Shown one piece after another: positions 6,991-10,000 of a DNA stretch of 10,000 nt. The stretch covers positions 10,001 to 20,000 of the forward strand of contig JABUQX010053233.1 of the NCBI GenBank assembly GCA_015478945.1, given 5' to 3'. Position 1 is the first letter of the stretch. Each line of letters starts with the position of its first letter. The notes below the pieces were generated by a model, which did no database searches, was not told the origin of the DNA, and saw nothing but the letters and a program-made list of their open reading frames with translations. The DNA is from Trachelipus rathkii (taxonomy: Eukaryota; Arthropoda; Malacostraca; Isopoda; Trachelipodidae). Both the position numbers and the translations under genes were made by a program.

Positions 6991-7613
6991 TTTGCTGAAA
7001 TTTTATATTCACAATTGCCTTACTTTACAAGGTCTCATCAACTCAATTGTGTTGCAATTCATTCATATTTTAATTAATTCCTTGAAATAAATGTGATATT
7101 AAGACAAACTCATTAAAGATCTTTGTTGCTTCTTATTACAATATCACAATATTATCAATTATCAATACCACAACAACTGTTGTATGATTTAGCTGACGAC
7201 ATTAGTTAAAGAAAAAACATTACTGCTCTCTCACAAAACATTACCCCCCCCCCCATTGAACATATTAAGCGTTAAGGTGGACTGGAACGTTCTTTGTCAA
7301 ATTGACGGGTTTTTAGTTACAGTAGTAAACTGCATATTATGACTATAACAAATTTATTAAAGCTTGTTGTGTGCTTACAATGAACTTTAGCCATAGTTTT
7401 TTCCTTTGAGTTATAGACTAAGTGTACACTATTCAAGTAACTGACAAGCCCTAGGATGTTTTGTGAATTTGCATGAGCATATTTGATGATTGGTCCTATT
7501 AGGTTGACTGGGACAGTCCCGAAAGACCCATGTGGCTTCTTACGGTTTATACTTCTAATGTTCTAATAATAAATTATTAATAATGTAGTTAAATGAAACA
7601 AAAAAAATAGTAA
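6991..7613 (+). repeat. Duplicated block, copy 2
   Basis: This matches 5394-6011 in the same orientation, offset by 1597 bases before the C-run (7244-7254, 11 C) and 1602 after it. The first 253 bases are identical by eye; the remainder shows scattered substitutions and small indels. It ends at AATAGTAA (7606-7613) and then runs into sequence unlike that after copy 1, because the MITE-like element is absent here. The GACTG/CAGTC hairpin is kept (7506-7518), while the second hairpin of copy 1 is partly lost. Confidence 0.85.
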
Positions 7614-8373
7614 TATTAATAGTTTAGAATCCTTTACCCTCAAAAAAATTAAATTCCAAAGTTCTTAAAGCTAAATTAAAAATTTATTTACAACAAAGTA
7701 AATATAACAAAAGGACAAATAAAACTTTAGAAATATATAAGAGACTTATTAGAGACTTATATTAGCAAATTTTAGAAACAAAACTAACGAAGTAATCCCA
7801 AATATAGATTATTACCTTGTATATAGTAGTAATAATAATATATACGTCAGAGGAATTTCTATTAACATATTTAAGCTCCTTCCATAACATCTATCATATT
7901 TTCATTGATTTAGATTATATATAATTCTAAATATTATTTATTTTGAGAAATTAAACTTATAGAAAAACTTAGAAATATGAATTAAAAAAATGCATGAAAA
8001 ACGCAAACAAAAAACGTATTTGGTTTTTTAGAGTGTAGTTTTTTTTTATGGTGTATTATTTATGGTGTTAATTCTGGTTGTGATGTGGATTACCTTGGTT
8101 TGTAACATTTTTTTGTTAAGATTAGGTTAAACAAAATTTAAACATTTATCTTGCACCTATTTGAAGCCCACAATGTAGGACCATTTAGAGGGAATTATAT
8201 ATAAAATAATATATTATTTGATACGGGTTATCGTATTTTACTACAGGATACAGTGAAAGGTGATTATAGTTATAGAATAATAGTAATATAATATATATTA
8301 TATATATATATATAGACAGATAATATACTATGAGATAAATAAGATTAGGACAATATACTATATATAATAAGGC
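7614..8373. other. AT-rich interval, no recognisable feature
   Basis: AT-rich sequence with T-runs near 8035-8047 and a TA-rich patch near 8285-8313. A 13-base near repeat, AGAGACTTATTAGAGACTTAT, lies at about 7740-7760. No gene, RNA or mobile element is recognised. Confidence 0.55.
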
Positions 8374-8619
8374 AGGTACAATATGACTATCGGAAGACCC
8401 AAATTTTATATCCTTATAAATTGGTGTTAGTGCTCGTAGGAGATCTGGAGCGGTGCTGATCATCAAATTGATTCGGTCCTTCTTAGGATCAGTTACAAAA
8501 TTGTTATTCAAGGCCTTTGCAAATGAGGATTGCAATTGATATACAGTCCATGAGGTCAGAAGAGAGCATGGAGCGGATGCTTTTGATAGTGAAGAACATA
8601 GGTGAGGTGATAGCCACAC
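8374..8619 (-). pseudogene. Possible exon or coding relic, unknown product
   Basis: This stretch is GC-richer than its flanks. The minus strand stays open across it, reading WLSPHLCSSLSKASAPCSLL near the start, then SSFAKALNNNFVTDPKKDRI and STAPDLLRALTPIYKDIKFG. CCTTTTAG lies just upstream on that strand and could be a 3' splice site. The open frame continues to 8185, but the last 45 or so codons are TA-rich low complexity. The + strand also has a moderately long frame through the same DNA (8487-8672, containing SEESMERMLLIVKNIGEVIA), so strand and even coding status are uncertain. I do not recognise either product. Confidence 0.25.
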
Positions 8620-8639
8620 TAAAAGGTTGTTATTCTATA

Positions 8640-9540
8640 TATGACTTCGTTCCTACACTATATCTAGAGGTATAACAAATGTGTTCGTTATGTGACTTGG
8701 CCTACGTTCTTTCAAATATTTAAAAAACCTGTGGTAATTGATACTACTTTCGTTCTAAATATTTTTATAAGATTCATATAATTATATTTAATATTGGTTT
8801 TGGATACACATAATTTTAACATTTTATAGAGAGAAAAATAATGTAACAAGAACGAAACTGAAGCTTATTACCAAAATCTATGAAAGAATACACAAAAGTA
8901 TATTGCTTACACTCAACAAGATCAACGATCCCACACAGTAGTAATTAAGATATACAATTAATTAATTATTTGTGGGTGGTTGACCGAGTTTATCATATTC
9001 TTTCGAATTTAGAATTGGGTAAAGCAGAGAGAGGGGATTGAGTATCGAATTTGCATTGCAAAGACTTGTGGTAACAATTATAAAAGGGGTCGTAATCGAT
9101 GCGGGATCAAAGTTTCAACGATGCAGGCTAGAGGATGAGTTTCTAAGTATATGATCACTACATATAACTCGGTCTCTGTCTGCTGACATCTATATAACTA
9201 CACTATTATAGTATATGAAATGACTATATATATAATATAATATATACTATATTTAATCATAATAATATATACATAGTATATTATACTAGATAATATATTA
9301 GTAATAGATAAGAGCAATATGATTTATAGCATAGTAATATATATACGTACATGATTTAGATATATATATTATTAGAGTCATCTTGTAATACGTTCTGCGT
9401 AATATCGCAAAGAAAAAAAGTTATAGACTTTTCAAAAGAACTGAATACTTGTAGATTAAAAGTCTTATAAGTGAGGATGTTGAAAAGCCTAAAATTATCG
9501 TAATTTTTTTATTTCTTCCGTTTCGCATTGAAAAGTTTGT
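8640..9540. other. AT-rich interval with diffuse TA-rich patches, no gene
   Basis: Mostly AT-rich DNA. A less AT-rich segment at about 8980-9180 has short open frames on both strands (a + frame reading GIEYRICIAKTCGNN near 9040) but no recognisable domain. From 9200 to 9375 the DNA is TA-rich with scattered ATAGTA/ATATTA motifs rather than a clean microsatellite. Confidence 0.5.
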
Positions 9541-9554
9541 GGGTATATTTTTTA

Positions 9555-9676
9555 TCCACCATTTAGTTGGGGCTTCGAGCGACGGGGACAGGCGGGTGGA
9601 CGAAGTCCCCCCGGGCGTCGTTTCCACACACTGGGCACGAGAGACCCCGACTCCTACCGATCTTTGCGGTTTACCC
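9555..9676 (-). mobile_element. SINE-like short repeat, copy 2 (inverted)
   Basis: Read on the minus strand from about 9676, it has GGGTAAACCGCAAAGAT, then GAGTCGGGGTCTCTCG as in copy 1, then GGAAACGACG, which is shared with copy 3 (GAAACGAC). GGACTTCGTCC follows at the B-box-like position (hairpin 9598-9608), then GTCCCCGTCGCTCGAAGCCCC and ACTAAATGG leading into an A-rich tail (GGATAAAAAATATA). The layout matches copies 1 and 3. The A-box-like region is more degraded here. It lies head to head with copy 3, about 90 bases apart. Antisense open frames over it are not credible genes. Confidence 0.5.
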
Positions 9677-9767
9677 TATGATGATAGTATTCCTTTAGTT
9701 TAAATAATACCAAAGTGTAAAAAAGGAAATAAAATTATTCTTTTTATTAACATAAAAGGAAAACAAG

Positions 9768-9925
9768 AGGGTGAAACGATGAATATAGATGGACAAGATC
9801 GGGTCGTCGATCTCTCAGCGGTGGGACGTAAGAAACGACAGTGGGACTTCGAGTCCCCGACCTACGTAGGTCCCCGTCGGCCTCGAGCCCCCTAAATGGG
9901 GAAAATAATAAAAAAAAAGAATTCT
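9768..9925 (+). mobile_element. SINE-like short repeat, copy 3
   Basis: This is the best-preserved copy. GATCTCTCAGCGGTGGGACG (9809-9828) resembles a tRNA D-arm/A box (compare GTAGCTCAGTGGTAGAGCG of common tRNAs). GGACTTCGAGTCC (9844-9856) resembles a B box about 34 bases downstream, close to tRNA spacing. It folds as GGGAC-TTCGA-GTCCC, however, and the D-stem does not pair, so this is not a functional tRNA. A 14-bp perfect palindrome GACCTACGTAGGTC follows (9859-9872), then GTCCCCGTCGGCCTCGAGCC, CTAAATGG and an A-rich tail (GAAAATAATAAAAAAAAG). Internal Pol III-like boxes plus an A-rich tail suggest a tRNA-derived SINE. The ends are approximate. Confidence 0.5.
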
Positions 9926-10000
9926 TAAATATTTCCGATGAATAAATGCAAAAAAAAAAAAACAAGATTATAAATTACGGATGTAATTCTAGGAACAACA

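Noticed and set aside
5394..7613. LTR retrotransposon with LTRs at 5394-6011 and 6991-7613
   Set aside because: The direct repeats and spacing resemble LTRs, but they lack TG...CA ends. There is no primer-binding site, polypurine tract or gag/pol coding between them, and identity is uneven along the repeat.
9804..9872. A genuine tRNA gene
   Set aside because: A- and B-box-like segments are spaced as in a tRNA, but the D-stem does not pair, the T-arm folds with a 5-base loop and no acceptor stem closes. A tRNA-derived repeat fits better.
9421..9965. Two minus-strand frames of about 70 codons
   Set aside because: They run through the GC-rich SINE-like copies and simple sequence and have no recognisable domain.

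Overview
This looks like nuclear DNA from an AT-rich, repeat-laden eukaryote. There is no bacterial gene organisation. Long (TA)n tracts recur, a long (AAT)n tract is present, and the only recognisable protein homology is a dead jockey-type non-LTR retrotransposon. That retrotransposon type is best known from animals. I cannot exclude another TE-rich lineage, such as an AT-rich early-diverging fungus, and I do not name a species. I see no intact protein-coding gene. Most long open frames are translated microsatellites (poly-Ile/Tyr, poly-Tyr).

Layout. From 1 to 2545, a candidate hAT-like element (70-2437) has inverted TAGTGATG/CATCACTA ends and GC-richer CATCCGCATCC subterminal repeats, and it sits inside (TA)n. 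Its interior carries a heavily mutated LINE (about 483-2115) and two more (TA)n tracts. From 2690 to 2800 lies one copy of a short GC-rich, A-tailed repeat that I interpret as a tRNA-derived SINE. From 3024 to 3961, (TA)n tracts surround a second hAT-like end built from GCGATT/GCGGTT hexamers (3136-3283) and a third GC-rich terminus with CTCGGGCT repeats (3920-3961). From 3962 to 4646 there is AT-rich DNA with two hairpins and a 140-base (AAT)n array.

From 4832 to 5388 there is a possible decayed coding frame and a 36-bp tandem repeat. From 5394 to 7613, a block of about 620 bp occurs twice (5394-6011 and 6991-7613), and a partial third piece (6893-6990) abuts the second copy. The first 253 bp of the two full copies are identical by eye, while the rest has drifted. 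A 242-bp palindromic MITE-like element (6012-6253) lies where the homology of the first copy ends. From 7614 to 9540 the DNA is AT-rich and mostly featureless, with one GC-richer stretch (8374-8619) that may be an exon relic. From 9555 to 9925, two more copies of the SINE-like repeat lie head to head.

Taken together, this is a graveyard of mobile elements. Almost every GC-rich patch corresponds to a transposon end or a SINE-like copy, and (TA)n tracts directly abut several element boundaries. No genes here work together as a pathway. The most interesting items are the SINE-like family, the hAT-like ends bordered by (TA)n, and the mosaic duplication next to a MITE. All were found by reading alone, so the alignments are approximate.
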